The position numbers were made by a program, and so were the translations under genes. Shown one piece after another: positions 1-6,912 of a stretch of 43,651 nt of DNA. Below the pieces are notes generated by a model. That model saw only the letters and a list, made by a program, of their open reading frames with translations, had not been told where the DNA came from and did not search any database. The stretch spans positions 1-43,651 of the forward strand of contig JBKQPR010000318.1 in NCBI GenBank assembly GCA_052144935.1, read 5' to 3'. Every line of letters begins with the position of its first letter. Within the stretch, counting starts at the first letter, position 1. This stretch comes from JOPF133 sp052144935. Its GTDB lineage: Bacteria > Acidobacteriota > Terriglobia > Bryobacterales > Bryobacteraceae.

Positions 1-273
1 CGCAATGAAGCTCGTCCTATACGCCGCGGTGAGCTTCCCCAGCAACAATCCCCGCGCCGCGTCGAAGGCGCTGAGCTGCTCGCTTAGCTCCGCGATGCGG
101 CGCCTGGCAGTCTCCCCCGAAGCACCGTCAAGCGCTTCGGCTAACTCCCTCGCGCCCGCGGCGGCGCGTAACTGCGCTAACTCCCCCCGCGCGGCGGTAA
201 CTCGCTGCTCGAAACGCGTCCGCGCCTGGCGCAGTGAGTCGATCGAGGCTTGCGCCCTCATGATGTCCGTCAT
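1..273 (-). CDS. Partial small coiled-coil protein of the mobile element
   Basis: This frame is open from an ATG at 273 for 91 codons and runs off the left edge, so the C-terminus is missing. A G-rich ribosome-binding stretch sits about ten bases upstream of the ATG. The product is hydrophilic and rich in Ala, Arg, Glu and Leu, with heptad-like spacing typical of a coiled coil. No family is recognised. It lies 21 bp after the stop of the preceding small gene and looks like the next member of the same minus-strand transcription unit. A structural or DNA-associated role is possible but not shown. Confidence 0.55.
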   Translation of the reverse strand, partial: MTDIMRAQASIDSLRQARTRFEQRVTAARGELAQLRAAAGARELAEALDGASGETARRRIAELSEQLSAFDAARGLLLGKLTAAYRTSFIA

Positions 274-294
274 TGTATGTTTACCCCCCGAAGG

Positions 295-606
295 TTACCC
301 GCGTACCGATAGCGTCTCACCGGCTGATAGCCGCGCGCCATGATCCAAGGAATTGTACTCGGGGTCGAAGGCGCGCCGCCCTTCCACTAGGATCTTCCTC
401 CCCATCTTCGCGTCGCGGGGCAGCCCGAAGGTCGAGGCAATATGCTTGCCCCACTCCTTGCGGGCCTCTCGGATCGCCGGGGCCAAAACGGCGGCCTCGC
501 GAGCCTCTTTGAGCCTCACGGAGTCAAGTACCTCCTGATATCTGCGCTGCTGTTCCCTCAACACCTGGGCCGCTTCCTGTAGCTGCATCCGGCTTACGTT
601 TTCCAC
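295..606 (-). CDS. Small hypothetical protein, mobile-element operon
   Basis: The product is 103 residues if translation starts at the GTG at 606. That codon is preferred because a GAGGAG Shine-Dalgarno sequence lies about eight bases upstream, whereas the ATGs at 636 and 588 lack a clear site. With this start the gene overlaps the end of the previous gene by 13 bp, matching the overlapping style of the operon. The N-terminal third is a Gln/Glu/Arg-rich helix of coiled-coil type; the rest is basic and mixed. There is no recognisable domain and no transmembrane segment. Its function is unknown. Confidence 0.55.
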   Translation of the reverse strand: MENVSRMQLQEAAQVLREQQRRYQEVLDSVRLKEAREAAVLAPAIREARKEWGKHIASTFGLPRDAKMGRKILVEGRRAFDPEYNSLDHGARLSAGETLSVRG

Positions 607-791
607 GTTATTTTCTCCTCTTCGATAGACTCCCAAAATCTCTTACGGGCCACGCCTTGCTCAAGGCGCGCATGCTCAACACGTTCCCAAACCAGGACCT
701 CGCCGCCGATCTTGTCCACCAACTCCGCCCCGCGTCCGCCGGATGTGCGGCGCTTGAAGATGGACAGCAGGACGTGGTCATACCAGCTCAT
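594..791 (-). CDS. Small hypothetical protein, mobile-element operon
   Basis: This 65-residue protein starts at the ATG at 791, which overlaps the stop of the upstream gene (ATGA) and has a strong GGAGGGG ribosome-binding site. The sequence begins MSWYDHVLLSIF, followed by a basic Lys/Arg patch and a Glu/Arg-rich helical C-terminus with a Trp near the end. A longer reading frame upstream (to 911) is rejected because the site at 791 is much better placed. It has no family that I recognise; its place between other tiny overlapping genes suggests a cotranslated set. Confidence 0.5.
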   Translation of the reverse strand: MSWYDHVLLSIFKRRTSGGRGAELVDKIGGEVLVWERVEHARLEQGVARKRFWESIEEEKITWKT

Positions 792-1009
792 CCTTGCTCC
801 CCTCCACCGCCCGCATGCCCGCGCCTGCGTCTCTGCGTGGGGTGGGGGGAGGCGTTCTCGCTCAGGCAGCATCCCGACTTTGGCCGGACGCCGAAGTACG
901 AGGCTGGCCAAGGCATTTCCTCGTCCGCCAGGTGGGACGCCAAGGAAGCCAGGTGGGACGCGGCTGAAGCGGGGGGAGCCGCGGGCGGCTTCTTGGCATC
1001 CTTACTCAT
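788..1009 (-). CDS. Small Ala/Pro-rich hypothetical protein, mobile-element operon
   Basis: The product is 73 residues. The ATG at 1009 is preceded by GGGAGG at good spacing and overlaps the end of the upstream gene by 8 bp; the stop overlaps the next start (ATGA). The N-terminal half has an imperfect internal repeat (two SHLASLA-like units) and the C-terminus is rich in Arg and Gly. The composition is low complexity, so the coding claim rests mainly on the ribosome-binding site and on the overlaps at both ends. No function can be assigned. Confidence 0.45.
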   Translation of the reverse strand: MSKDAKKPPAAPPASAASHLASLASHLADEEMPWPASYFGVRPKSGCCLSENASPHPTQRRRRGHAGGGGEQG

Positions 1010-1196
1010 CGCCCCGCCTCCCGGTCAACTCAACCCAGCCTGGCTCGGCCAACTCGCGTTCGAGCCGGCGGGCCCGGATCCGCTGCATTCCTTCGCGGAG
1101 TTGCAGGACTTGCTCCAGCTTCGCGGCCTGGCGCTGGCGATCCGCCTGGAAGCGCGAGGTGAGCCGCTCGATAAACCCGCGCGGAAACAAGCTCAA
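1002..1196 (-). CDS. Small basic helical hypothetical protein, mobile-element operon
   Basis: The product is 64 residues from a TTG at 1196, which overlaps the stop of the MobC-like gene as TTGA; a second TTG two codons later is an alternative start. GGAGG lies just upstream. The protein is strongly basic and helical, rich in Arg, Gln and Leu, and could form a coiled coil or bind DNA. Its position directly after a MobC-like gene would fit an accessory mobilization factor, but this is only inference from context. Confidence 0.5.
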   Translation of the reverse strand: MSLFPRGFIERLTSRFQADRQRQAAKLEQVLQLREGMQRIRARRLERELAEPGWVELTGRRGDE

Positions 1197-1369
1197 GCGG
1201 CCTCCGGTGGGTCATGGGCAGGCTTTGCCGGCGCGGCCGTGGGACGCTGGCCCAGAGCTATCGATCGCAACCACGGCGCCGGGCGCTGGCCCACACTGCC
1301 GGCGTTAGCCTCGATGGTCTGCTTTTCTTCCTCCGTGAGCCGCAATTGCAGCAACTTTTCACGTGCCAT
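1193..1369 (-). CDS. MobC-like / ribbon-helix-helix small mobilization protein
   Basis: This 58-residue protein starts at the ATG at 1369 with AAGG upstream. The N-terminal stretch REKLLQLRLTEEEKQTIEA, followed by a central PAPWLRSIALG, matches the pattern of MobC-type relaxosome accessory proteins (a beta-strand then two helices of a ribbon-helix-helix fold, with the conserved tail that reads like WLR..ALG). Such proteins help a relaxase open the transfer origin or act as RHH regulators. It is the first gene of a six-gene chain with overlapping ends running left. It is very short compared with most MobC proteins, which usually exceed 100 residues, so it may be a reduced version or simply an RHH regulator. 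No relaxase is visible in the window. Confidence 0.5.
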   Translation of the reverse strand: MAREKLLQLRLTEEEKQTIEANAGSVGQRPAPWLRSIALGQRPTAAPAKPAHDPPEAA

Positions 1370-1675
1370 GATTAACCTTAATCCGATGTCATACGAATGT
1401 CCAGCGGATTTTCGCGGGCGTGGGGGCCGCGCGTCAGGGATACAAGACAGCGTCGTGAATACACGACACGCGGTAGGGCCGCCCGCCGCGCGCCTGGTTT
1501 GTCACCGGTCCACCCGCCAGGGTCCGCCGGCAAGGGGCTGCCCAGTGGCGCCGCCCGCTGCTTAGGGGTCGCTTAGGGTGCCGGCGTCCCGAAAATGCCC
1601 TTGGAAACGGGACCCGCTGAACGCGTGGGACGGGGTGTTTTCCATGGGACGGGGGGGGGCAGAATTCCTTCACGA

Positions 1676-1873
1676 GGTTCACGGAGTTCACGAACCGTTT
1701 CCCAGTTCTATCCATTTATACAACCCCCTTACACACACACACACACGGTCAAGCTCCTATCCCACAGTATTAGAAGAACTGGGAAACGGTTCGTGAAGTT
1801 CGTGAAGTCCGTGAACCAGCGTGCCTTTGCCGCGGCGCGCCCTGCGGTTTTTCCAAAAGTGAACTCCGTGAAC
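1676..1873. repeat. Iteron-like 9-bp repeats and long inverted repeat, candidate replication origin
   Basis: Three tandem 9-bp units of the form TTCACGRRG lie at about 1668-1695, three inverted units (CGTGAAGTT type) at about 1790-1816, and two more at 1859-1873. The two main arrays form a perfect 23-bp inverted repeat (1687-1709 against 1775-1797), separated by about 65 bp that includes a CA-dinucleotide run (about 1731-1746). The block sits directly downstream of the primase-helicase gene and upstream of the MobC-like operon. Iterons of this size next to a replication protein are typical of plasmid-like or satellite origins; a transcription terminator or recombination site is a weaker alternative. 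Confidence 0.5.
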
Positions 1874-1913
1874 ACGTTACCCCCACTACGTTACCCCCAC
1901 TACGTTACCCACT
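1874..1913. repeat. 14-bp direct repeat, about three copies, overlapping the primase 3' end
   Basis: The unit ACGTTACCCCCACT occurs twice perfectly and a third time with two bases missing. The last copy covers the stop codon of the primase-helicase gene. It adjoins the TTCACG iteron block and may be part of the same origin. Confidence 0.6.
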
Positions 1914-4059
1914 CGGGTGGTTCTGGCTCCGCGGGCTTGGTCCCCTCCGTATCCCCCCCGGCATTTTTCATACGGATTCCCAAATAGACCCATTTCACCC
2001 GCCCGTCGACCGTTCGCTGCGTCAAGGTAATTGACGGCCGCGCGCGTTTCAGGGCCAGGCCAAAGCCGGTTTTGGCCATGATCGGCTTATTGTGATCGGT
2101 CAGGTGTTTGTTGAATGCAGCCATAAGGCTGCCCTGCACCACGAGCTCGTCGGACACGGTATCGGTGTTCTGGTCCAGCCAGGTAGCCAGCGGATCGGTT
2201 GTTTCGCGAAACTCGATCCATGCTTCGCGCATGGATGCCGATTCGGTAAAGCCGCGGCTGCGAATATTTTTGAGCGCGTCCAATGCTTTGTTGAGCACGC
2301 CCGAGAGTTCCACGGGATCGGAGAGCATGGCGTCCAGTTCATCGCGCCGCATGGTCCCGGCCGCGCCCTCCTCGAAGGTGCGGGCGAATGGTACTACCTG
2401 CCACCTGCGGAAGAAACCGTGGGTGGCGTCATCGCTTCGGGGCGCAGCATTGGCCGAAAAAATCAGCTTGGCGGGCGACTCGAATTCGAAAGAATCCTTG
2501 AACTTGAATTCGCCGGCGAGCACGTCCCCGCCCGTGAGCGACTTGAAAACGCTGGTGCTGGTCAAATGCGCGGTCGGCAAATCCGGACAGATGTTGGCCA
2601 GCTTGCCCATGAGGCGCGACACTGCGAACCTGTCTTGTTCTAATTTGTGCAGGGAAAGGGCCGTCGTATTGGCGCGGCCCAGGAATCCAACCAGGCCCCG
2701 CAGAAAGGCGGATTTTCCGTTGCTGCCCTCGCCGATCAGCAATACGGCTTTTTGGATGCTTTGAGCCGGCAGCATCGCCCAGGCGGCAAGCTCCCAGGCG
2801 AGCGCCCGCGAGTCGTCGGGAAACACCTCGGCCACGAATTTCTCCCATTTCGGGCAGCGCGCCGCTGGATCGAACCTCACCGGCAGTTGCGTTGCGGATA
2901 GGAACTGCGGGTCGTGATCGCGGAGGGTGCGCCTTTCAATATCCAGCAGACCATTGGGCAGGTTCAGCGTGTCCGCGGGCGGTTGGCCCCACAGCTCGGG
3001 GCAATCGACGCTGATGTACTCGACCACCTCATCCGCCCGGCGCGTGCTCCACTTGTAAGCCAAGTCGCGCTGTTGGTGCAGCCGCTTGACCCGCCTCAGA
3101 ACGAATTGCTTACCATTCAGGCAATAAACGCCGCCCTGAAACACGTACAGCCGGCCGCCGGCATCCCGCGCGAATCGATCCGCCTGGGTAATCGCGTCCG
3201 CCAAAATCCGAACGTTCATTTCCGGTTCGGCATCGTTCGCTTTGCCGGGCGACAGCGTGGCCGCCCAGTCCGCCAGTTCCTGCAGCACGGAATCCGGCTT
3301 CGGCGGCTGGCACCGCGAAGCATTGATGACCACCAGCGCCGCGTAGATTTCCTCGCGGTCCAAGCCCCTGCCGCGAAACTGGGCCGTCACCGATTGCAGG
3401 AAAGTGTACCGCTCACCCTCTAGAAGCGTTTTCTGTTTCCTCAAGTCGGCTTTCGGCTTCCCGTTCGAGTTGTCGCCCGCGCTCGATAGCGTTGTCGATC
3501 CTCGCTTCCCGTTCGAGATCAAGGCGTACAGTTCGGAAACGTCCGCCTGATGTTCCTTCACTTCAAGCGGGGCGCCGTTCAAGGTCCGCCCCGTGACAGC
3601 GAAGAACCGGCCACGGTCGTAAATCTCGATGGCGCCGTCCTGGTACGGCTCGCGATGGCCTTTGCCGTCCAACCGCGCCTGGGCCCAGACCTTGACGCCG
3701 CGTCCGGAAGGCGAGATTTCCATGTATGTATCGCTGAATGGTTCAAGGAGGTCGCGCGCCCAACTTTTGAGCTTCCCGTCGGAGCCCAGGCAATCGTCGA
3801 AGTCGATGCCGGCGAAGGGATCATCCTCCGAGAAAACGAAACCGATGCCGGCGTATCGCTGGGGTGCCCGCGTCCAAGCGCCGCTTACCGCTTCGAACGA
3901 GTTCCACGTCCGCGGCTCGTTGGACTTCGCCAGCTTGCCGCTAACCTGATAGGGAACCTTCGTGGGCTTGCCCTCGCCGTCTCGCTGTTCGTAACGCCAT
4001 ACCACCCACTGCGGGAGCGCCCGGAGGGCATCGGGTACCGCCAGCGCCGCCGGTGTCAT
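1900..4059 (-). CDS. PrimPol-type primase / SF3 (D5-P4 family) helicase
   Basis: This 719-residue replication initiator/helicase belongs to the phage-plasmid primase family (P4/D5 type). The N-terminus carries the signature PQWVVWRYE..GKPTKVPY, then GIGFVFSEDDPFAGIDFDDC (about residues 72-91, acidic metal-binding type motif) and the SPSGRGVKVW segment, as in NrS-1-like polymerase/primase proteins. The middle is a D5_N-like region. The C-terminal helicase has Walker A GEGSNGKS (about residues 440-447) and the sensor region FSANAAPRSDDATHGFFRRW. The start at 4059 was chosen because its ATG overlaps the stop of the upstream gene (ATGA). It most likely unwinds and primes the element's own origin; iteron-like repeats lie immediately downstream. 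Confidence 0.88.
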   Translation of the reverse strand: MTPAALAVPDALRALPQWVVWRYEQRDGEGKPTKVPYQVSGKLAKSNEPRTWNSFEAVSGAWTRAPQRYAGIGFVFSEDDPFAGIDFDDCLGSDGKLKSWARDLLEPFSDTYMEISPSGRGVKVWAQARLDGKGHREPYQDGAIEIYDRGRFFAVTGRTLNGAPLEVKEHQADVSELYALISNGKRGSTTLSSAGDNSNGKPKADLRKQKTLLEGERYTFLQSVTAQFRGRGLDREEIYAALVVINASRCQPPKPDSVLQELADWAATLSPGKANDAEPEMNVRILADAITQADRFARDAGGRLYVFQGGVYCLNGKQFVLRRVKRLHQQRDLAYKWSTRRADEVVEYISVDCPELWGQPPADTLNLPNGLLDIERRTLRDHDPQFLSATQLPVRFDPAARCPKWEKFVAEVFPDDSRALAWELAAWAMLPAQSIQKAVLLIGEGSNGKSAFLRGLVGFLGRANTTALSLHKLEQDRFAVSRLMGKLANICPDLPTAHLTSTSVFKSLTGGDVLAGEFKFKDSFEFESPAKLIFSANAAPRSDDATHGFFRRWQVVPFARTFEEGAAGTMRRDELDAMLSDPVELSGVLNKALDALKNIRSRGFTESASMREAWIEFRETTDPLATWLDQNTDTVSDELVVQGSLMAAFNKHLTDHNKPIMAKTGFGLALKRARPSITLTQRTVDGRVKWVYLGIRMKNAGGDTEGTKPAEPEPPEWVT

Positions 4060-4409
4060 CGGGCAACCTCGCCGGCCAGAAAGCGATCGACGGCCGCGAG
4101 CGCCGCGACCCGGAATTTCTCTTTGATCACACGATCGTTGTCGAAGTCCAGGGTTGCCACCCAGTCGCCGGTGGCTATGCCGTTTTTCAAAACCGGCCGC
4201 GCCGGCATACTGACCCAACGGCTTCCGTTTTTTTCGTGGACGGTGAGGCCCCGAATTACGATGCCCGAGGTTAAGCGGATGTCCGCAAACCCCACCAACG
4301 AATTTCGCGGCGGGGCAACCTCGGTCCACTTGAGCACTCGAAGTTGAGCCGGCGCTGAGGGCGCGGTATTGACTCCGCCGCGTGCGCTGATATATGGTAA
4401 ATGCGTCAT
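4056..4409 (-). CDS. SpoVG-like small protein of the mobile element
   Basis: The product is 117 residues from the ATG at 4409. The core, which contains ADIRLTSGIVIRGLTVHEKNG and SRWVSMPARP, follows the SpoVG pattern: a strand with a conserved I/V, a surface loop, then an F/W-V-MP motif, and a late region about inclusion of residues and helix formation. SpoVG proteins bind nucleic acids and act as regulators; related proteins are common in phages and plasmids next to primases. The gene overlaps the primase start by 4 bp, so the two are probably translated together. The match is by motif only, and the N-terminal 35 residues are not part of the family. Confidence 0.42.
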   Translation of the reverse strand: MTHLPYISARGGVNTAPSAPAQLRVLKWTEVAPPRNSLVGFADIRLTSGIVIRGLTVHEKNGSRWVSMPARPVLKNGIATGDWVATLDFDNDRVIKEKFRVAALAAVDRFLAGEVAR

Positions 4410-4488
4410 GGGCGTATACCCGGACTGCCTCCGGATTACACGGCCCGTTGATGCCCCACAGCAGGGCATTGGCGGGCCATCACTGTTT

Positions 4489-4713
4489 CTAGGCCGAGCG
4501 TTTCCAGCCGCCGGGCAATGACTGGCCACCGGCATCAATCCACTTCTGAAGCCGGGCCGGACTGATGCGCCTTTGCCGTCCTAAGCAGACCGTTGGTAGA
4601 AGGCCGGATCTGGCCAGTTCTGCGGCTCGCGCGTAGGTTACGTTGAGCATTTCGGCCGCCTCATTGAGTGTCAAAAGTCGCTCAACCGCTGGTGCTGTCT
4701 CTGTGGAGGTCAT
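4489..4713 (-). CDS. Excisionase-like / MerR-type helix-turn-helix protein
   Basis: The product is 74 residues. The segment LLTLNEAAEMLNVTYARAAELARSGLLPTVCLGRQRRISPARLQKWI is, in pattern, the classic DNA-binding domain of the excisionase/AlpA group (winged helix, residues about 13-59); the second helix and the RQRRIS wing are clear. Such proteins direct excision with a tyrosine recombinase or activate element genes. It precedes the SpoVG-like and primase genes on the same strand. The gap upstream (4714-4847) holds a hairpin with AATGCC/GGCATT arms that may be an operator or terminator. Confidence 0.75.
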   Translation of the reverse strand: MTSTETAPAVERLLTLNEAAEMLNVTYARAAELARSGLLPTVCLGRQRRISPARLQKWIDAGGQSLPGGWKRSA

Positions 4714-4774
4714 GACTTCAAGCGTATGGCGTGAAAGTGGCCAAGAATGCCAAAAACCCTATTCCTGGCATTTA

Positions 4775-4904
4775 TGGCGACTTTTTTTGGGAGGTCTTAA
4801 GGGCTTGATTTTACAGGGCCGGCCACTTGTTTTACACGCCAACAAGCCTAAGTTTGGTGGCGACTTTTTTGGCGGGTTTTTTGGAGGTCTGAGGGATTGA
4901 TTTT
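4775..4904. repeat. Imperfect direct repeat duplicating the 3' end of the neighbouring gene
   Basis: Positions 4775-4812 and 4858-4904 share the pattern TGGCGACTTTTTT, then GGAGGTCT, then TTGATTTT. The second copy is the end of the coding region of the gene at 4848-5501; the first lies outside it. This suggests a short tandem duplication followed by drift, or a shortened C-terminus of that gene. Confidence 0.5.
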
Positions 4905-5501
4905 CTGCTTCAACTTCCAACTCAGGAGCTTGCAAAATCTCCCGATCGTTTTCGTGGTCGCTTTGCCGTGAGATAACAGCCGGGAAAATGTGCGCGCCGA
5001 GATATGAAATCTGGCGTCGCTCGTCTTTAGGCCGCTTTCTTTCAAGAGCCGCCGTGCCTCGATTCCATCCCAGGCGCGCGCAACTTCCCGCTTCCGGCCA
5101 GCTTTCGGAAAGCCGGCTTCCGCCCGCAGTAGACTGACGATATCCTCGGGTTCGAGCTTATCGAACTCCGACCGTTTCATTTGGAGACGGGGGTCCCGCC
5201 GCCAGTGTGCCCATACGAAGCCACGAAAATCCGCGGGCAAATCCCACCTTGGAAAGTACTGGCTGAGCGCCGCGAGCGCCACCGATTCGGTGTCTGCCGG
5301 CTTCCCGCGCCCACGGGGTTGGGCGTCTTGGGGTTGGGTGATCTGGGCCGGGCGCGGGTCGGGTAGGAAAAGCTGGGGTGGGGTTGGCTGTCCGGATTTG
5401 GCGGCAAGGTCCGCGGTAAGGTCGTACACGGCTTGTAACTGTGGCGAGATACCGCCGTCCTGGTGTGCCGTTTGGTGTGCCGACTCAGCCGATTTCGCCA
5501 T
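4848..5501 (-). CDS. Putative element regulator with C-terminal helix-turn-helix
   Basis: The product is 217 residues and starts at the ATG at 5501, close to the att end. The N-terminal half is polar and Pro/Gln-rich, probably disordered. From about residue 80 the protein is folded, with a Trp-rich segment (PRWDLPADFRGFVWAHW). Near residues 165-195, SARTFSRLLSHGKATTKTIG resembles a Cro/C1-type helix-turn-helix. It is the gene nearest the chromosomal junction and may regulate the element, but the family is not recognised. Its 3' end is partly duplicated downstream. Confidence 0.5.
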   Translation of the reverse strand: MAKSAESAHQTAHQDGGISPQLQAVYDLTADLAAKSGQPTPPQLFLPDPRPAQITQPQDAQPRGRGKPADTESVALAALSQYFPRWDLPADFRGFVWAHWRRDPRLQMKRSEFDKLEPEDIVSLLRAEAGFPKAGRKREVARAWDGIEARRLLKESGLKTSDARFHISARTFSRLLSHGKATTKTIGRFCKLLSWKLKQKINPSDLQKTRQKSRHQT

Positions 5502-5596
5502 ATTCAGCCTGTCTCAGCCTAACATGGCAGCGCGGCAAAGTCTATCTGAGTCATACTCTTACGAACTCAGACTAACTCAGCGGAAACCGTGCCCTC

Positions 5597-5654
5597 GGAT
5601 TCAGGTTCTAGTGCTCGCAAGGGCGTGGAGGTTCAAGTCCTCTCATCCGCACCA
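5597..5654 (+). other. Attachment site: displaced 3' half of tRNA-Leu(CAG)
   Basis: From the anticodon loop (TTCAGGT, anticodon CAG) onward the sequence is a good tRNA-Leu: a long variable arm (GTGCTCGCAAGGGCGT), the T arm GGAGGTTCAAGTCCTCT, the acceptor strand CATCCGC and an encoded ACCA. Upstream there is no matching acceptor strand (GCGGATG), no D arm, and the anticodon stem is mispaired. The left half has therefore been replaced by element DNA. This is the expected scar of integration into a tRNA gene with crossover around the anticodon loop. Nearby AACTCAG/CTGAGT repeats (5548-5580) could be recombinase arm sites. Confidence 0.8.
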
Positions 5655-5827
5655 AATTCCCAAAGACAGCGAAACCGGCTGAACCACCGCCGGCACGTCC
5701 ATTGACTGCATTGGTGGGGCGGGCTTCAACCTTCCAACGCCCGCTTGCAGGCGCTCTCTTTCACAGCTTCTCAGGCTCAGGGAGCGGCTGGCATCGCGGT
5801 TGTGTTTCCAGATCTCCAGGGTGCGGT

Positions 5828-6880
5828 ATGGGATATCATCGCCACATGGGATCCACCGCGCGCGTGGCGATCGCCGGTCTCCGGATTGCCGGTTCCGAAG
5901 AGCTTGGAACGCTCGGCGTGCGCCACTTGAAACGACTGTGGTCGCGGACGATGAGCCTGCGCGCCAGGCCCGGGCCGGATGCCGCCGCCGAAGAGTGGGA
6001 TGCCGATAACACTCTGCTCTGCGGCCTGGGATTAGGCCTGCATGAGACCCTGCACTATCTCTATAAAGAGGCCCCCGCCTTCGAGCGGTTCGAGCAATGG
6101 GTCCTGAAAAACAATGGCGGCGCAATCAACCCCGGCCGCATCGCCCGCATTAATGCGGCGCTCTCCGGCACTCTTCCCCAACATGGCGACCCCGGCGCGC
6201 CCGTCCTGACGCCGCAGGATCTGGCCTTCTTCGAGGAACACGGCTATGTCGTGTTGCACGATGCGGTCGCACCGGAAGCCTGCGCCGCGGCGGCCGGGGC
6301 CATCTGGGAATTCGTCGGAGCCCACCCGGACCGTCCGGACACCTGGTATTCCGGGCCGCAAGGCCACAGTATCTGGGTGCCGCTGTTGCGCCACCCGGCG
6401 CTCGAAGCCGCCCGCACCTCGCCGCGCATCTTCACCGCCTTCGCGCAGCTTTGGGGCCGCACCGACCTATGGGCCAACATCGATCAGGCCGGCTTCAATC
6501 CCCCGGAGCGGCCGGGCTGGCGCTTCCCCGGACCTTTGCTTCACTTTGACATGAGCCTGGAACTTCCCATCCACTTTGGCCTGCAAGGCATTCTCTATCT
6601 CACCGGCACCGCCGCCGGCCAGGGCGCCTTCACTTGCGTCCCCGGATTCCACCGCAAGATTGAAGACTGGTTGCGCAGCCTTCCGCCGGATACCGACCCG
6701 CGCCAACAGGACCTGCATCCTTTCGGTCCAGTTCCCATCCCAGGCCAGGCGGGCGACCTGATCCTCTGGCACCACGCTTTGCCGCACGGCAGCAGCCCCA
6801 ACCACGCCTCGCGTCCGAGGATCGTGCAGTACATCGCGCTCCGCCCGACCACTTGGACACATGCCGCGAAATGGAGATAG
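5828..6880 (+). CDS. Phytanoyl-CoA dioxygenase (PhyH) family oxygenase
   Basis: This is an Fe(II)/2-oxoglutarate-dependent oxygenase of about 350 residues. The double-stranded beta-helix core shows the iron ligands HFD (about residues 239-241) and a distal His in ALPHGSS (about 319), with an Arg (RPRIVQYIALRP, about 330) for 2-oxoglutarate. A leading domain of about 110 residues, containing NTLLCGLGLGLHETLHYLY, is not part of the core and may bind substrate. The start is uncertain: the ATG at 5828 has a weak AGGG upstream, and the ATG at 5846 is the alternative. Upstream is the att scar; the gene converges on the DUF1501 gene. PhyH proteins hydroxylate very varied small molecules or peptides, so the substrate is open. 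A second 2-oxoglutarate oxygenase is encoded nearby. Confidence 0.78.
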   Translation: MGYHRHMGSTARVAIAGLRIAGSEELGTLGVRHLKRLWSRTMSLRARPGPDAAAEEWDADNTLLCGLGLGLHETLHYLYKEAPAFERFEQWVLKNNGGAINPGRIARINAALSGTLPQHGDPGAPVLTPQDLAFFEEHGYVVLHDAVAPEACAAAAGAIWEFVGAHPDRPDTWYSGPQGHSIWVPLLRHPALEAARTSPRIFTAFAQLWGRTDLWANIDQAGFNPPERPGWRFPGPLLHFDMSLELPIHFGLQGILYLTGTAAGQGAFTCVPGFHRKIEDWLRSLPPDTDPRQQDLHPFGPVPIPGQAGDLILWHHALPHGSSPNHASRPRIVQYIALRPTTWTHAAKWR

Positions 6881-6912
6881 CAGCCCCATTTTCTTTGCCT
6901 TCTCCCGAGTAC

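Larger units (their letters stand above)
1..5654. mobile_element. Right part of an integrated mobilizable/replicating element ending in a tRNA-Leu att site
   Basis: All genes in this stretch lie on the minus strand and are of mobile-element type: a MobC-like protein, a PrimPol/SF3-helicase, a SpoVG-like protein, an excisionase-like HTH protein and a second DNA-binding protein, plus iteron-like repeats. The block ends at a tRNA-Leu 3' half with no matching 5' half. That is the usual scar when a tyrosine recombinase integrates into a tRNA gene and the element rebuilds the intact tRNA at its other end. No integrase or relaxase is visible, so both, if present, lie left of base 1. It could be a phage satellite, a plasmid-like integrative element or a mobilizable island; the sequence shown does not decide. 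Confidence 0.7.

Noticed and set aside
1434..1715. 93-codon minus-strand frame
   Set aside because: It covers the iteron region, has no family pattern and lacks a start signal.
1731..1746. CA dinucleotide run as a functional site
   Set aside because: It is a simple short microsatellite; only its position between the inverted arrays is of interest.
5568..5654. Complete tRNA-Leu gene
   Set aside because: No 5' acceptor strand, no D arm and a mispaired anticodon stem are present; only the 3' half is tRNA.
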